Below, in pieces: positions 6,550 through 13,707 of a DNA stretch of 27,857 bases (position 1 is the first letter of the stretch; every line of letters begins with the position of its first letter). Origin of the DNA: an uncultured Candidatus Saccharibacteria bacterium (lineage in GTDB: Bacteria; Patescibacteriota; Saccharimonadia; Saccharimonadales; Saccharimonadaceae). Position numbers and translations under genes: made by a program. The stretch covers positions 1 to 27,857 of the forward strand of contig CALHTM010000016.1 in assembly GCA_938039975.1 (NCBI GenBank). The letters are read 5' to 3'. Below the pieces are notes generated by a model. It was not told where the DNA came from and did not search any database. It saw only the letters and a program-made list of their open reading frames with translations.

Positions 6550-7662
6550 ATGATTCTGGGGATCGACGAGGTTGGGCGCGGGCCGTGGGCGGGGCCGCTG
6601 GTGGTTGGCGCGGTGATTCTGGGCGGCGCCGAGATTGACGGTTTGGACGATAGTAAAAAGCTGACCAAAAAGCGCCGTGAAGCGTTGGACGTGGAAATTC
6701 GCGAAAAGGCGGCTGCCTGGGCGCTGGGCTGGGTGAGTACCCAGGAACTAGACGAGGCTGGCATGAGTGAGGCGCTGCGGCTGGCGACGCGGCGGGCGGT
6801 CGAGCAGATTCAAGCGCAATGCCGCCAGCAAAATCTAGCTTTTAGCGAAATCATCATCGATGGCAAGGTGAATTTTCTGCGCGGCACGGCGCTAGAGAAG
6901 TTCGCTATGACCATGCCTAAAGCCGACGGTTTGATTCCGAGCGTGTCAGCGGCGTCGATCATCGCCAAGGTGGCGCGCGACCAGTTCATGGCCGAGCAGG
7001 CAGCGGTCTATCCGGGGTACGGTTTCGCATCGAACGCTGGCTATGGCGTGGCCAAGCATCGGGCGGCGATTGAGCGTCTGGGTGTGACGCCGCTGCACCG
7101 ACTGAGTTTCGCGCCGCTGGCGAAGTATGCTGTGACGCCGCGAGCAGTGCCTCAGAAAAAATCAGGGCAACTTTACGTGGGCCCCAGATATTTTTCTGAT
7201 GGCGCTCGAGCGGTGGAACTGCATCAAGACACTATCAACGATTCTGCAGAGGCTGCCCTGATTTTTTCTGGGGATACCGCTCCAGACAGCTCTATATGTA
7301 TTAATGAAAAACCAATGACGACCCGGCAAATTGGCGATAAGGGTGAGCAGGTAGCGGCGGATTGGCTGGCGGCTAACGGCCACGAAATCATCGCGCGGAA
7401 TTGGCGGACGCGGTACTGCGAAATCGACATTGTCAGCGTGAAAGGCGAGGTGTTGTATTTCACCGAGGTGAAGTATCGTAAGAACGATGATTTCGGCGAT
7501 GGACTGGCGGCGATTACCGCCAAAAAGCAGCGGCAGATGCGTTTCGCGGCGGAGTTGTTTTTGGCGGGCAAGCCAGAATGCAGCGGCATAGCGGCCAAGC
7601 TGCTAGCTGCCAGCGTGAGCGGCAACCCGCCAGCCGTCCAAGCGGTAGTAGAAGTAAATTAA
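6550..7662 (+). CDS. rnhB: Ribonuclease HII fused to a YraN (UPF0102) nuclease-like domain
   Basis: The N-terminal domain (about 1-195) is RNase HII, which cuts RNA in RNA-DNA hybrids and single ribonucleotides in DNA: GIDEVGRGPWAGP gives D6/E7, IIIDGK gives D104 and KADG gives D126, followed by ASIIAKVARD. The C-terminal domain from about residue 256 is YraN/UPF0102, a restriction-endonuclease-like fold: GDKGEQVAADWL, ARNWRTRYCEIDIVS and FTEVKYRKN with the PD-(D/E)xK-like E-x-K. In many bacteria rnhB and yraN are separate neighbours; here they are one 370-aa ORF. The linker (about 200-255) contains a 20-bp inverted repeat in the DNA. ATG 6550 is chosen because a good -10 box ends 6 nt before it. 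The fusion suggests joint action on ribonucleotide-containing or branched DNA (inference). Confidence 0.93.
   Translation: MILGIDEVGRGPWAGPLVVGAVILGGAEIDGLDDSKKLTKKRREALDVEIREKAAAWALGWVSTQELDEAGMSEALRLATRRAVEQIQAQCRQQNLAFSEIIIDGKVNFLRGTALEKFAMTMPKADGLIPSVSAASIIAKVARDQFMAEQAAVYPGYGFASNAGYGVAKHRAAIERLGVTPLHRLSFAPLAKYAVTPRAVPQKKSGQLYVGPRYFSDGARAVELHQDTINDSAEAALIFSGDTAPDSSICINEKPMTTRQIGDKGEQVAADWLAANGHEIIARNWRTRYCEIDIVSVKGEVLYFTEVKYRKNDDFGDGLAAITAKKQRQMRFAAELFLAGKPECSGIAAKLLAASVSGNPPAVQAVVEVN
7150..7273. repeat. Inverted repeat inside the rnhB-yraN coding sequence
   Basis: The 20-bp arm at 7150-7169 matches the reverse complement of 7254-7273 with one mismatch (core AAAAAATCAGGGCA), enclosing 84 nt. 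It falls exactly in the interdomain linker (residues about 201-242) and keeps the frame open. It resembles a palindromic insertion element tolerated in coding sequence, or an mRNA hairpin. Confidence 0.7.
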
Positions 7663-7673
7663 ATTAAATCAAA

Positions 7674-7786
7674 GAAAATAGCCCGCCGAAATTGGCTCAA
7701 ACCGGAATTGGGTTTTATATCAACCCGGGAAACACTTAATGATTAAGTGTCTCAACCGTATTGAACCAATTCGGCGAGCTATTTTC
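7674..7786 (-). ncRNA. Conserved 3' structured module of cassette C (copy 1)
   Basis: About 113 bp, nearly identical to 26927-27042. The outer arms (7674-7700 and 7761-7786) pair over about 24 bp with a bulge and wobbles. Inside are a perfect ACACTTAAT/ATTAAGTGT hairpin and a GGGTT/AACCC arm. It begins about 11 nt after the stop of ORF C (minus strand), implying a shared 3' UTR element. It is convergent with rnhB-yraN and could also end that transcript. Confidence 0.75.
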
Positions 7787-7796
7787 AGGGCGGGCG

Positions 7797-8078
7797 TTAG
7801 CCCTTCTCGATTGCCTCCTCAGCCTCCTGCTCGTCCAGCCCTAGTGGGGCCAGACTGCAGATGAACTCGTATCCCCCCCAGAGGGGGGCGAAGAAAAAGA
7901 ACATCTCTGGGCTCTGGATGAGGGCAAACCACGTGTAGGTATGAGCGATAATTGTCGCCCATGCCATGATCCAGCCGGCCAGGCGACCGGCGGACTTGAA
8001 TGTCGTGATCGTGGCCCAAGGGCCGACAACCGCGAAAGACAGGACAATGATGTTGATGAGGATGAAAAGGCTGTACAT
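7797..8078 (-). CDS. Small three-helix membrane protein C (93 aa)
   Basis: Unrecognised. Predicted helices lie at about 3-24 (LFILINIIVLSFAVVGPW), 32-53 (LAGWIMAWATIIAHTYTWFA) and 58-76 (MFFFFAPLWGGYEFICSLA), followed by an acidic tail EQEAEEAIEKG. The start AUG at 8078 is fixed by GGAGG 6 nt upstream, and both lie in one hairpin (8076-8098). Promoter, leader hairpin and 3' module are shared with cassette F, whose protein is unrelated except for the last two residues KG, which are encoded by the shared module AAGGGCTAA. The rigid surroundings with a different insert suggest strong post-transcriptional control of a small membrane effector. No family assignment is possible from sequence alone. 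Confidence 0.65.
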   Translation of the reverse strand: MYSLFILINIIVLSFAVVGPWATITTFKSAGRLAGWIMAWATIIAHTYTWFALIQSPEMFFFFAPLWGGYEFICSLAPLGLDEQEAEEAIEKG

Positions 8079-8098
8079 GATTCCCTCCTAGAATCATG
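8076..8098 (-). promoter_or_regulatory. Start-site hairpin of ORF C (SD in loop, AUG in stem)
   Basis: Minus-strand RNA: stem CAUGAUUC/GAAUCAUG (8 bp) with loop UAGGAGG. The SD fills the loop and the AUG start is fully within the 3' arm, so folding should limit initiation. Comparable hairpins with different stem sequences occur at ORFs D, E and F. Confidence 0.75.
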
Positions 8099-8102
8099 CT
8101 AT

Positions 8103-8154
8103 CGCTCAAGTAAAAGGGCAACCTTCCGCCCTTTGTTTTGTGGAAACTTGAGCG
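8103..8154 (-). promoter_or_regulatory. Leader double hairpin of cassette C
   Basis: The outer stem CGCTCAAGT/ACTTGAGCG (8103-8111 with 8146-8154) encloses AAAGGGC/GCCCTTT (8113-8119 with 8128-8134), whose 8-nt loop reads GGAAGGUU in the RNA. Loop and inner stem are the same in cassette F. Confidence 0.75.
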
Positions 8155-8167
8155 AAAAGCTATTATG

Positions 8168-8196
8168 AATATAGCACATTATCGTATAAATGTCAA
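8168..8196 (-). promoter_or_regulatory. Promoter of cassette C
   Basis: Minus strand: TTGACA (8191-8196), 17-nt spacer, TATATT (8168-8173), followed by ATA and AGCTTTT. Same arrangement as for cassettes E and F. Confidence 0.8.
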
Positions 8197-8222
8197 GCGT
8201 TTTAACGAAAAATGTGTCATAA

Positions 8223-8256
8223 TAATTTTGCGGCCTCTGTAAAAGCCGCAAAATTA
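8223..8256. terminator. Inverted repeat after pepN, likely bidirectional terminator
   Basis: A perfect 12-bp stem (8223-8234 with 8245-8256) around a 10-nt loop, with TTTTGCGGC and GCCGCAAAA as the core. It lies 20 bp beyond the pepN stop and just upstream of the cassette C promoter. The U tract is part of the stem, so efficiency is uncertain. Confidence 0.55.
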
Positions 8257-8276
8257 CTTATCTTAAAAAACCGAAA

Positions 8277-10784
8277 TTACTTTGCCAGAGCCGCTATGAC
8301 TGCCGCTTTGTCGCGGTCGATTAGGTCTAGTTTGCCCTCTAAATCTAATATTCCCATGTCGATGGCGCGGACGAGCGATTGGTCGCGGCGCAGCGGCGTG
8401 AAAAATTCGCGGTATTCAGCTAGCTGCTGGCGCGTCATCAATAGCATGGCGGCGTAGCGCGGGAAGTAATCGTGGCTTTTGTCGCTGGCGAAAGTTTGCT
8501 CGATCCAACTCCACTGGCCGCGCATCCAGCGCCAGGCGGCTTCGCGGCCGTAGCGATTGCGCAGCAGGTCGACGAACCAGTGAACGGTGTCTTGGCTGCG
8601 GATGATGTCGGTGTTGGTGAGCAGCCCGATCAAGCGTGCCAATTGCTCGGCGTCGCGTGTTGCGGTAATCCCTGCGGCGATGTCGCTGCGCAGGTCGGCT
8701 GATTGCGTGGCTTGGTAGGCTTCGAGCAGCTGGCTGACTATATCTGCCGGCTGATCGCTGTAGCGGACGGCGGCACCGATGATTGATGGACGCAGGTCAG
8801 CGCTGAGCTCGGCTAGAGGTGTATTTTGGTAGAGCTGGCACGCGGTACTGATTGCCGCTGCGTCCTCGCTATATAGCATGCAATCGATGATGGCGGCGCG
8901 CAGTTTGCTGTCAGATTCTGGCTCGCCGGGGTGTTTGCTCCAGCCTAGGCGTTTGAACTGCGGACGAGCTAACTTGCCCGATAGGCGGCGCAGCAGCTTT
9001 TCGGCGGCTTCGTCTTGGTCAACGAATTTCTTGAGATCGCTGATGGCCAGCGAGATGATTTCCCAGACGGTCTGATCGCTTTCGTTTTGGAAGGCGGCTA
9101 GCGCTTCGACTAGCGTACTGCTAGCAATTAGACCGCCGCGGGCTAGCAGGATTTGCTCATTGAGGTACTGGGCTCGTTGTGCTGGCGTTAATATGCCATC
9201 GGTGATGGCCTGCAATATGCGTGTCTGTAGGTTATCATCATAGCAAGTGATAAAGTGCGAGGCGTTTTGGTGATTGAGCAGCAATAGTCCGTCTGGCGCG
9301 GGCGAAAGGCGCTGCTCGCGCTCTTTTAGGATTTCGGGCAGGCGCTGGTCGTTGGCGTCGAGCGGAATCGGCCACAAACGATCAGACGGCTGGTGCGGCC
9401 CGGTGAAGAATTGTTCTTGGCGGAGCGTCAACTCGCTATTGTCAAGCGACGCGTAGACTACAGGGTAGCCCGGTTGTGAGATCCAGGTGTTCATTAGCGC
9501 CCCGACATCTTTGCCGCTAGCTTGGCTTAGGCATTCCCAGAGGTCGTCGCCAGTGGTGTTGCTATATTCGAAGCGGGTGAAGTACTGCTTGAGGCCAGCG
9601 CGGAACGCTTCATCGCCGATCCATAGTTGCATCATCCGCAGCAGCCGGCCGCCTTTGGCGTAGACAATCGCTCCATCAAACAGTGCGCTAATTTCGGCTG
9701 GGCTCGATACGTCGGTTTGAACTGGTTGCACGCCGTCGATACTATCGCGGCGCAGGGCAGCAACGCCCTCGTTGTTGGCAAATTCGTCCCATTGCCGCCA
9801 ATCCGGATGCAGCGCGTCAGTTGCTAGGTATTCCATCAGCGTAGCGAAACTCTCGTTCAGCCACAGGTTATTCCACCACTTCATAGTCACTAGATTGCCG
9901 AACCACTGGTGGCTTAATTCGTGGGCGATAACCGTTGCAATATATTGGCGGGTCGAAACGCTAGCGGTTGCCGGATCGGCCAGCAGGGCGGTTTCGCGGT
10001 AGGTCACCAAGCCCCAATTCTCCATAGCGCCGCTAGAAAAATCAGGTAGTGCTACATGATCAGATTTCGGCAGCGGGTAAGGCACGCCAAAATACTCGTT
10101 GAAAAAGTCAATTGTTTGCGCTGCGTGCTGGAGCGCCCAGTTCAAGCTGCCGGCTGACTGCGCTGGCGTGGCGTAGACGTTAACCTCGACACCGCTCTTG
10201 GTAGCAGTAGTCGCGCGCTGTAAATCGCCAGCGACAAAGGCCGCCAGGTAGGTGCTCATGCGCGGTGTTTGCTCGAAGGTGGTCAGCATTCCCTCGCTGC
10301 TTTCCCGCTGCGAAATGACTGGCATATTACTGAGTACTACCGGTTCATTTGATAATATTGAAATCGCAAATGTCGCTTTGGCTTCTGGTTCGTCGACGCA
10401 TGGGAAGGCTTCGCGGGCATGGTGGCTTTCGAATTGAGTGGCGTATAGCTCGCATTTCTGGCCTTGATGCTTATAATAACAAGGATAAATACCGTGCATG
10501 GCGTCGGTTAATGTTAACGAGAATTTGATAGTGATTTGCACTGGACTGTCGTCGGTATTGCCAAGCGTCAAAATGTCGCCGTTGATTGATGCTTTGACTG
10601 CTTGGCTATTGACAGTAGCTTCTTTAATTTGCAAATCTTTGGCGTGCAAGCGAATTGGCTCGGCTGCTAGATGTTGGCCGCGGATAGTTGCCGTGCCGCG
10701 GATTAAGCGATTGCTCTTCGCTTGACGCAAATCCCATTGGATGTCGTAGTGTTCTGGTTGAAATTGAGAAAATAATCTGTCCAT
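8277..10784 (-). CDS. pepN: M1 family zinc aminopeptidase (PepN/ERAP-like)
   Basis: M1 aminopeptidases remove N-terminal residues from peptides; this 835-aa protein has the full layout. The exopeptidase motif GAMENWGLVTYRE lies near residue 255, and the zinc site HELSHQWFGN followed by LWLNESFATLMEY gives HExxH plus the distal Glu. Upstream is the beta-saddle N-domain; the C-terminal half is a helical ERAP1_C-like domain. No signal peptide is visible, so it is probably cytosolic, though host-associated bacteria may use such enzymes on imported peptides. The start at 10784 (MDRLFSQF) is supported by TATAAT ending 6 nt before it; an upstream in-frame ATG would precede the promoter. The promoter is back to back with that of the HNH gene. 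Confidence 0.95.
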   Translation of the reverse strand: MDRLFSQFQPEHYDIQWDLRQAKSNRLIRGTATIRGQHLAAEPIRLHAKDLQIKEATVNSQAVKASINGDILTLGNTDDSPVQITIKFSLTLTDAMHGIYPCYYKHQGQKCELYATQFESHHAREAFPCVDEPEAKATFAISILSNEPVVLSNMPVISQRESSEGMLTTFEQTPRMSTYLAAFVAGDLQRATTATKSGVEVNVYATPAQSAGSLNWALQHAAQTIDFFNEYFGVPYPLPKSDHVALPDFSSGAMENWGLVTYRETALLADPATASVSTRQYIATVIAHELSHQWFGNLVTMKWWNNLWLNESFATLMEYLATDALHPDWRQWDEFANNEGVAALRRDSIDGVQPVQTDVSSPAEISALFDGAIVYAKGGRLLRMMQLWIGDEAFRAGLKQYFTRFEYSNTTGDDLWECLSQASGKDVGALMNTWISQPGYPVVYASLDNSELTLRQEQFFTGPHQPSDRLWPIPLDANDQRLPEILKEREQRLSPAPDGLLLLNHQNASHFITCYDDNLQTRILQAITDGILTPAQRAQYLNEQILLARGGLIASSTLVEALAAFQNESDQTVWEIISLAISDLKKFVDQDEAAEKLLRRLSGKLARPQFKRLGWSKHPGEPESDSKLRAAIIDCMLYSEDAAAISTACQLYQNTPLAELSADLRPSIIGAAVRYSDQPADIVSQLLEAYQATQSADLRSDIAAGITATRDAEQLARLIGLLTNTDIIRSQDTVHWFVDLLRNRYGREAAWRWMRGQWSWIEQTFASDKSHDYFPRYAAMLLMTRQQLAEYREFFTPLRRDQSLVRAIDMGILDLEGKLDLIDRDKAAVIAALAK

Positions 10785-10790
10785 ATGTCC

Positions 10791-10811
10791 ATTATAGCAG
10801 GGTGGTATAAT
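10791..10811. promoter_or_regulatory. Back-to-back -10 boxes of pepN and the HNH gene
   Basis: Minus-strand TGC-TATAAT (10791-10796) serves pepN and plus-strand TGG-TATAAT (10806-10811) serves the HNH gene; both end 6 nt before their ATG. Only 9 bp separate the two hexamers, so polymerase binding at one should exclude the other. Neither has a good -35. Confidence 0.7.
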
Positions 10812-10817
10812 ATGCTT

Positions 10818-11522
10818 ATGCAACGGCGGCGCAGAATAGTACTAGTAGCGGTGATTTTGATAGGTACTCTCGGTTGGGTTGTTATTAAGGAATGGTCAAA
10901 TTTGCTGCTGATGCTGCCAGATTCGCAGTCTCAGCAGTCGGAGCTGGTCTCTGGCTCTGGCGAAATAGCGCGCGACGCCTTAGCGGCATTGCCAACCAAG
11001 GGCCGCGCTCCCAAGACCGGTTACAAGCGCTCGCAGTTCGGCGACGGCTGGGCCAAGGCGGGCGGCTGCGATACGCGCAATGTTATCTTGCGGCGCGACT
11101 TGGCAAACGCTGTCCTGGGTGACGACAACTGCAAAGTGCAGGCTGGCGCTCTTAGCGACCCGTACACTGGGCAGCGGATCGCTTTCAAGCGCGGTGCTAA
11201 TTCTAGCGGCACTGTGCAAATTGACCACGTAGTGGCGCTGAGCAATGCTTGGCAGACGGGTGCTCAGCAGTTGTCTAGCAAACAGCGAATCAGTCTGGCT
11301 AACGACCCGCTTGAGCTGTTAGCTGTCGACGGACCAGCTAACCAGCAGAAAGGCGATGGCGATGCGGCGACTTGGCTGCCCTCTAACAAACCTTTTCGCT
11401 GCCAGTATATTGCCCGTCAAATTGCCGTCAAGAAAAAATACTCGCTGTGGGTGACGCCGCCGGAGCGCACGGCTATGGAACGGATTTTGGCGAGTTGTCC
11501 GGAACAGCGCTTGCCGGCGTGA
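10818..11522 (+). CDS. Membrane-anchored HNH endonuclease (DUF1524/GmrSD-type)
   Basis: The 234-aa protein has a basic start (MQRRRR) and one membrane helix (about 7-23), then a Ser/Gln-rich linker, which suggests an extracellular nuclease domain. The HNH core is clear: QIDHVVALSNAWQTGA (D136, H137), then NDPLELLAVDGPANQQKGD with N162, N175 and K178, the usual ligands of the DUF1524 group. Four Cys (in GGCDTR, DDNCKV, FRCQY and ASCPEQ) could form disulfides, as in secreted actinobacterial relatives. ATG 10818 follows TATAAT by 6 nt (leaderless). A surface nuclease would suit nucleotide scavenging or DNA uptake by a nucleotide-auxotrophic epibiont (inference). Confidence 0.88.
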   Translation: MQRRRRIVLVAVILIGTLGWVVIKEWSNLLLMLPDSQSQQSELVSGSGEIARDALAALPTKGRAPKTGYKRSQFGDGWAKAGGCDTRNVILRRDLANAVLGDDNCKVQAGALSDPYTGQRIAFKRGANSSGTVQIDHVVALSNAWQTGAQQLSSKQRISLANDPLELLAVDGPANQQKGDGDAATWLPSNKPFRCQYIARQIAVKKKYSLWVTPPERTAMERILASCPEQRLPA

Positions 11523-11528
11523 TATAAT
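11523..11528 (+). promoter_or_regulatory. -10 box of yhhQ, leaderless type
   Basis: TATAAT overlaps the end of the HNH stop codon region, is preceded by TGA (extended -10) and ends 7 nt before ATG 11536. No SD is present. Confidence 0.6.
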
Positions 11529-11535
11529 CTAAAAT

Positions 11536-12204
11536 ATGACAAAGAAACAACATTATTCTCTGTATGATATATTTGCGGTACTTTTTGTAACGACACTATT
11601 GGTTAGTAATATTGTCAGCGTCAAAATTGTATCTGTTGGCTGGCTTACTTTTGATGCTGGCACAGTTTTGTTTCCGCTAGCATATATCGTGGGTGATATA
11701 ATTACTGAGGTTTACGGTTATCGCCGGATGCGTCGGCTGATTTATAGCGGTGTGGCGGCCTTGATGCTGATGACGTTGACTTTTTGGGTGGTGCAATTAT
11801 TGCCGGCAGATAGTAGCTGGACGGGGCAAGCGGCGTTTGAATCGACGTTGGGTGTGGTTTGGCGGTTGGCTATCGGTTCGGTAACGGCGCTGTTTGTTGG
11901 CGAGATCATTAATGCTTACGTAATGGGACGGATGAAGGTTGCTAGCCGCGGCCGCGGTTTGTGGCGGCGGATGGTTAGCAGCTCATTGGCGGGTAACGCG
12001 CTAGATACGGTGATTTTCTCGACGATTGCTTTTGCTGGTACTATGCCGATGGCTAGCTTTTGGCAGCTAATCGTCACGGTGTTTTTAATCAAGATGGCGG
12101 TAGAGATTATGGTCTCGCCGCTGACTATGCATTTGATTGCCCGCGTGAAAAAGCATGAAAAATTGGATACGTTCGAGCAGCCAGCGAAATACCTGGTGAA
12201 TTAG
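11536..12204 (+). CDS. yhhQ: Queuosine precursor transporter (YhhQ family)
   Basis: YhhQ proteins import the queuosine precursors preQ0/preQ1 and in some bacteria queuine. The 222-aa protein shows about six hydrophobic helices and the family's conserved early part: LLVSNIVSVKI, then FDAGTVLFPLAYIVGDIITEVYGYRRMRR. Later blocks include FVGEIINAYVMGRMK and SSLAGNALDTVIFSTIAFAG. Its neighbour tgt, convergent 43 bp away, encodes the enzyme that inserts the base into tRNA, and no queuosine biosynthesis gene occurs in the window, which supports salvage. The start lies 7 nt behind a -10 box. Which precursor is carried cannot be decided from sequence. Confidence 0.9.
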   Translation: MTKKQHYSLYDIFAVLFVTTLLVSNIVSVKIVSVGWLTFDAGTVLFPLAYIVGDIITEVYGYRRMRRLIYSGVAALMLMTLTFWVVQLLPADSSWTGQAAFESTLGVVWRLAIGSVTALFVGEIINAYVMGRMKVASRGRGLWRRMVSSSLAGNALDTVIFSTIAFAGTMPMASFWQLIVTVFLIKMAVEIMVSPLTMHLIARVKKHEKLDTFEQPAKYLVN

Positions 12205-12247
12205 TTGCTTGGTTTATCCTGGCGTTAGATTTTGACGCGGTTTTATT

Positions 12248-13492
12248 TTATAATGTGACGCCAATCGGTAAATTATCGCCGTAGTAGCGAGCCAGGAACG
12301 ACTGCTTGAAATCAAAAAATGTGCCGTCTAGCAGCGAGGCGCGGATCTGGTCGACAGTGCGCACTACGAAGCGTTCATTGTGAATGCTGGCGAGCGTAGC
12401 ACCGAGAATCTCATCGGCGCGAAACAGATGATTGATGTAAGCGCGCGTATGATGCTGGCAAGTATAACAGTCGCACTCAGGGTCGATCGGCGCGAAGTCC
12501 TCGCGAAAGCGAGCATTGCTGATATTGATGCGGCCGTCAAATGTATACAGAGCGCCGTTGCGGGCTTGGCGGGTCGGCGCGACACAATCGAAAGTATCGA
12601 TGCCATATTCGACGCCGAGAAACAAATCGGCCGGCTGCGAACCTAAGCCTAATAGGTGGCGCGGCTTATCCTCGGGCAAAGTCTCGCAGACCCAACGGAC
12701 TACGTCGGCGATCTCGCCAGGTTGAAAAACGCCGCCGATACCGTAGCCGTCGAAGTTGCGCTCGCCCAGGAAATTGGCCGATTGGCGGCGCAGTGTTTCG
12801 TCGCGGGCGCCCTGGACGACGCCGTAGAGCGCTTGCAGGTTTTCGCCGCGTGCTAGATGTTCGGCGTTTAGCTCATCGTGGCGAACCAAGCAGCGCTCCG
12901 CCCAAGCATGCGTTCGCTGCATTGCCTTTACAATCGTGCCGCGGGCCGCTAGCGGTGCAGTCAGCTCATCAAAGGCCATATGAATATCAGCGCCGATAGC
13001 GTGCTGTAGTTCCATTGACGATTCTGGCGTCATCATTATATATCTGCCATCCAGATGCGACCGAAATTGCGCGCCTTGGTCGGTAACTTTGGCTAGCTGA
13101 TTAGCAGACTTGACCGCTTGCGCAGCGTTGCCTTTTTGGGTGTGAGCGACGGCGTCAATGCCTTTTTTGTAAGCAATTCCCAGACTGAAAATCTGAAAGC
13201 CGCCGCTATCAGTGAAAGTCGGCCCATCGTAATCCATAAATTTACCCAGGCCGCCAGCTTTATGAATGATTTCGGCGCCTGGCCGCTGCATCAAATGATA
13301 AGTATTGGCCAAAATTGATTGCCCGCCGCAGGCCTTGACTTGTTCGACAGTCAACGCCTTGACGGTAGCTTTAGTGCCGCCAACGATGAAAGCTGGCGTT
13401 TGAATCGTGCCATGCGGCGTTTGAATTGTACCAGCACGCGCTAAGGTGCCGGGGAGGCGATGGGTAATGCTGAAGACAAGGGGTTGGTTCAT
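12248..13492 (-). CDS. tgt: tRNA-guanine transglycosylase
   Basis: Tgt exchanges G34 of GUN-anticodon tRNAs for preQ1 or queuine. Family motifs are present: FTDSGGFQIFSLG with the general acid/base Asp, HMAFDELTAP, GIGGVFQPGE, the nucleophile Asp in IDTFDCVAPTRQARNG, and the zinc site CDCYTC with a later His (TLASIHNERF). The protein is 414 aa, longer than usual, with an insertion of about 30 residues (KKGIDAVAHTQKGNAAQAV region) after the GGFQ loop. In HMAFDELTAP a Leu stands where many preQ1-type bacterial enzymes have Cys (DEC) and eukaryotic queuine enzymes Val, so base specificity deserves testing. The start at 13492 (MNQPLVF) is 7 nt behind a TATACT box, again leaderless. Confidence 0.95.
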   Translation of the reverse strand: MNQPLVFSITHRLPGTLARAGTIQTPHGTIQTPAFIVGGTKATVKALTVEQVKACGGQSILANTYHLMQRPGAEIIHKAGGLGKFMDYDGPTFTDSGGFQIFSLGIAYKKGIDAVAHTQKGNAAQAVKSANQLAKVTDQGAQFRSHLDGRYIMMTPESSMELQHAIGADIHMAFDELTAPLAARGTIVKAMQRTHAWAERCLVRHDELNAEHLARGENLQALYGVVQGARDETLRRQSANFLGERNFDGYGIGGVFQPGEIADVVRWVCETLPEDKPRHLLGLGSQPADLFLGVEYGIDTFDCVAPTRQARNGALYTFDGRINISNARFREDFAPIDPECDCYTCQHHTRAYINHLFRADEILGATLASIHNERFVVRTVDQIRASLLDGTFFDFKQSFLARYYGDNLPIGVTL

Positions 13493-13499
13493 AAGGTCT

Positions 13500-13505
13500 A
13501 GTATA
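13500..13505 (-). promoter_or_regulatory. -10 box of tgt, leaderless type
   Basis: Minus-strand TATACT preceded by TGA (extended -10) and ending 7 nt before the ATG at 13492; no SD. Confidence 0.55.
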
Positions 13506-13567
13506 TCATCTACCTCATGGCAGCAAAGTGTAACTTTTGCCAAAAGCATGAAATATGTTGAAAAACA

Positions 13568-13596
13568 TTGACGATGCTCAGTAAGTATAGTATAAT
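13568..13596 (+). promoter_or_regulatory. Promoter of cassette D
   Basis: TTGACG (13568-13573), 17-nt spacer, TATAAT (13591-13596): a near-consensus strong promoter for a leader of about 100 nt. Confidence 0.8.
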
Positions 13597-13601
13597 TAGA
13601 A

Positions 13602-13682
13602 TTAGCCTTTCAGATAAAGGCTGCCTGACGCGCGGAAAGTCCGCATGCGTCCGAGGTAGCGGTCTGGATAGGCCGCACCTCA
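13602..13682 (+). promoter_or_regulatory. Three-hairpin 5' leader of cassette D
   Basis: Successive stems: AGCCTTT/AAAGGCT; GACGC with GCGGA paired to TCCGC and GCGTC; GAGGT with GCGG paired to CCGC and ACCTC. Together they fill almost the whole leader ahead of the start hairpin. Confidence 0.65.
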
Positions 13683-13707
13683 ATTATATCAGAGAGGTAT
13701 GATTATG
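13682..13707 (+). promoter_or_regulatory. Start-site hairpin of ORF D
   Basis: AAUUAUAUC (13682-13690) pairs with GGUAUGAUU (13696-13704) over 9 bp including two G-U pairs, with loop AGAGA. The SD AGAGAGG spans loop and stem, and AUG 13705 follows the stem directly, as at ORF F. Confidence 0.6.

Noticed and set aside
7674..7786. Reading the C/F 3' modules as MITE transposons
   Set aside because: They have inverted ends, but no clear target-site duplications, and each sits at the same place and orientation relative to a small ORF with matching leaders, which favours a functional UTR module.
12541..12999. 152-codon plus-strand ORF opposite tgt
   Set aside because: Arg-rich antisense shadow of a well-supported tgt gene; no SD and no promoter.
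13550..13700. tRNA or known riboswitch in the cassette D leader
   Set aside because: The hairpins do not form a cloverleaf with T-loop or CCA end and match no riboswitch core I recognise.
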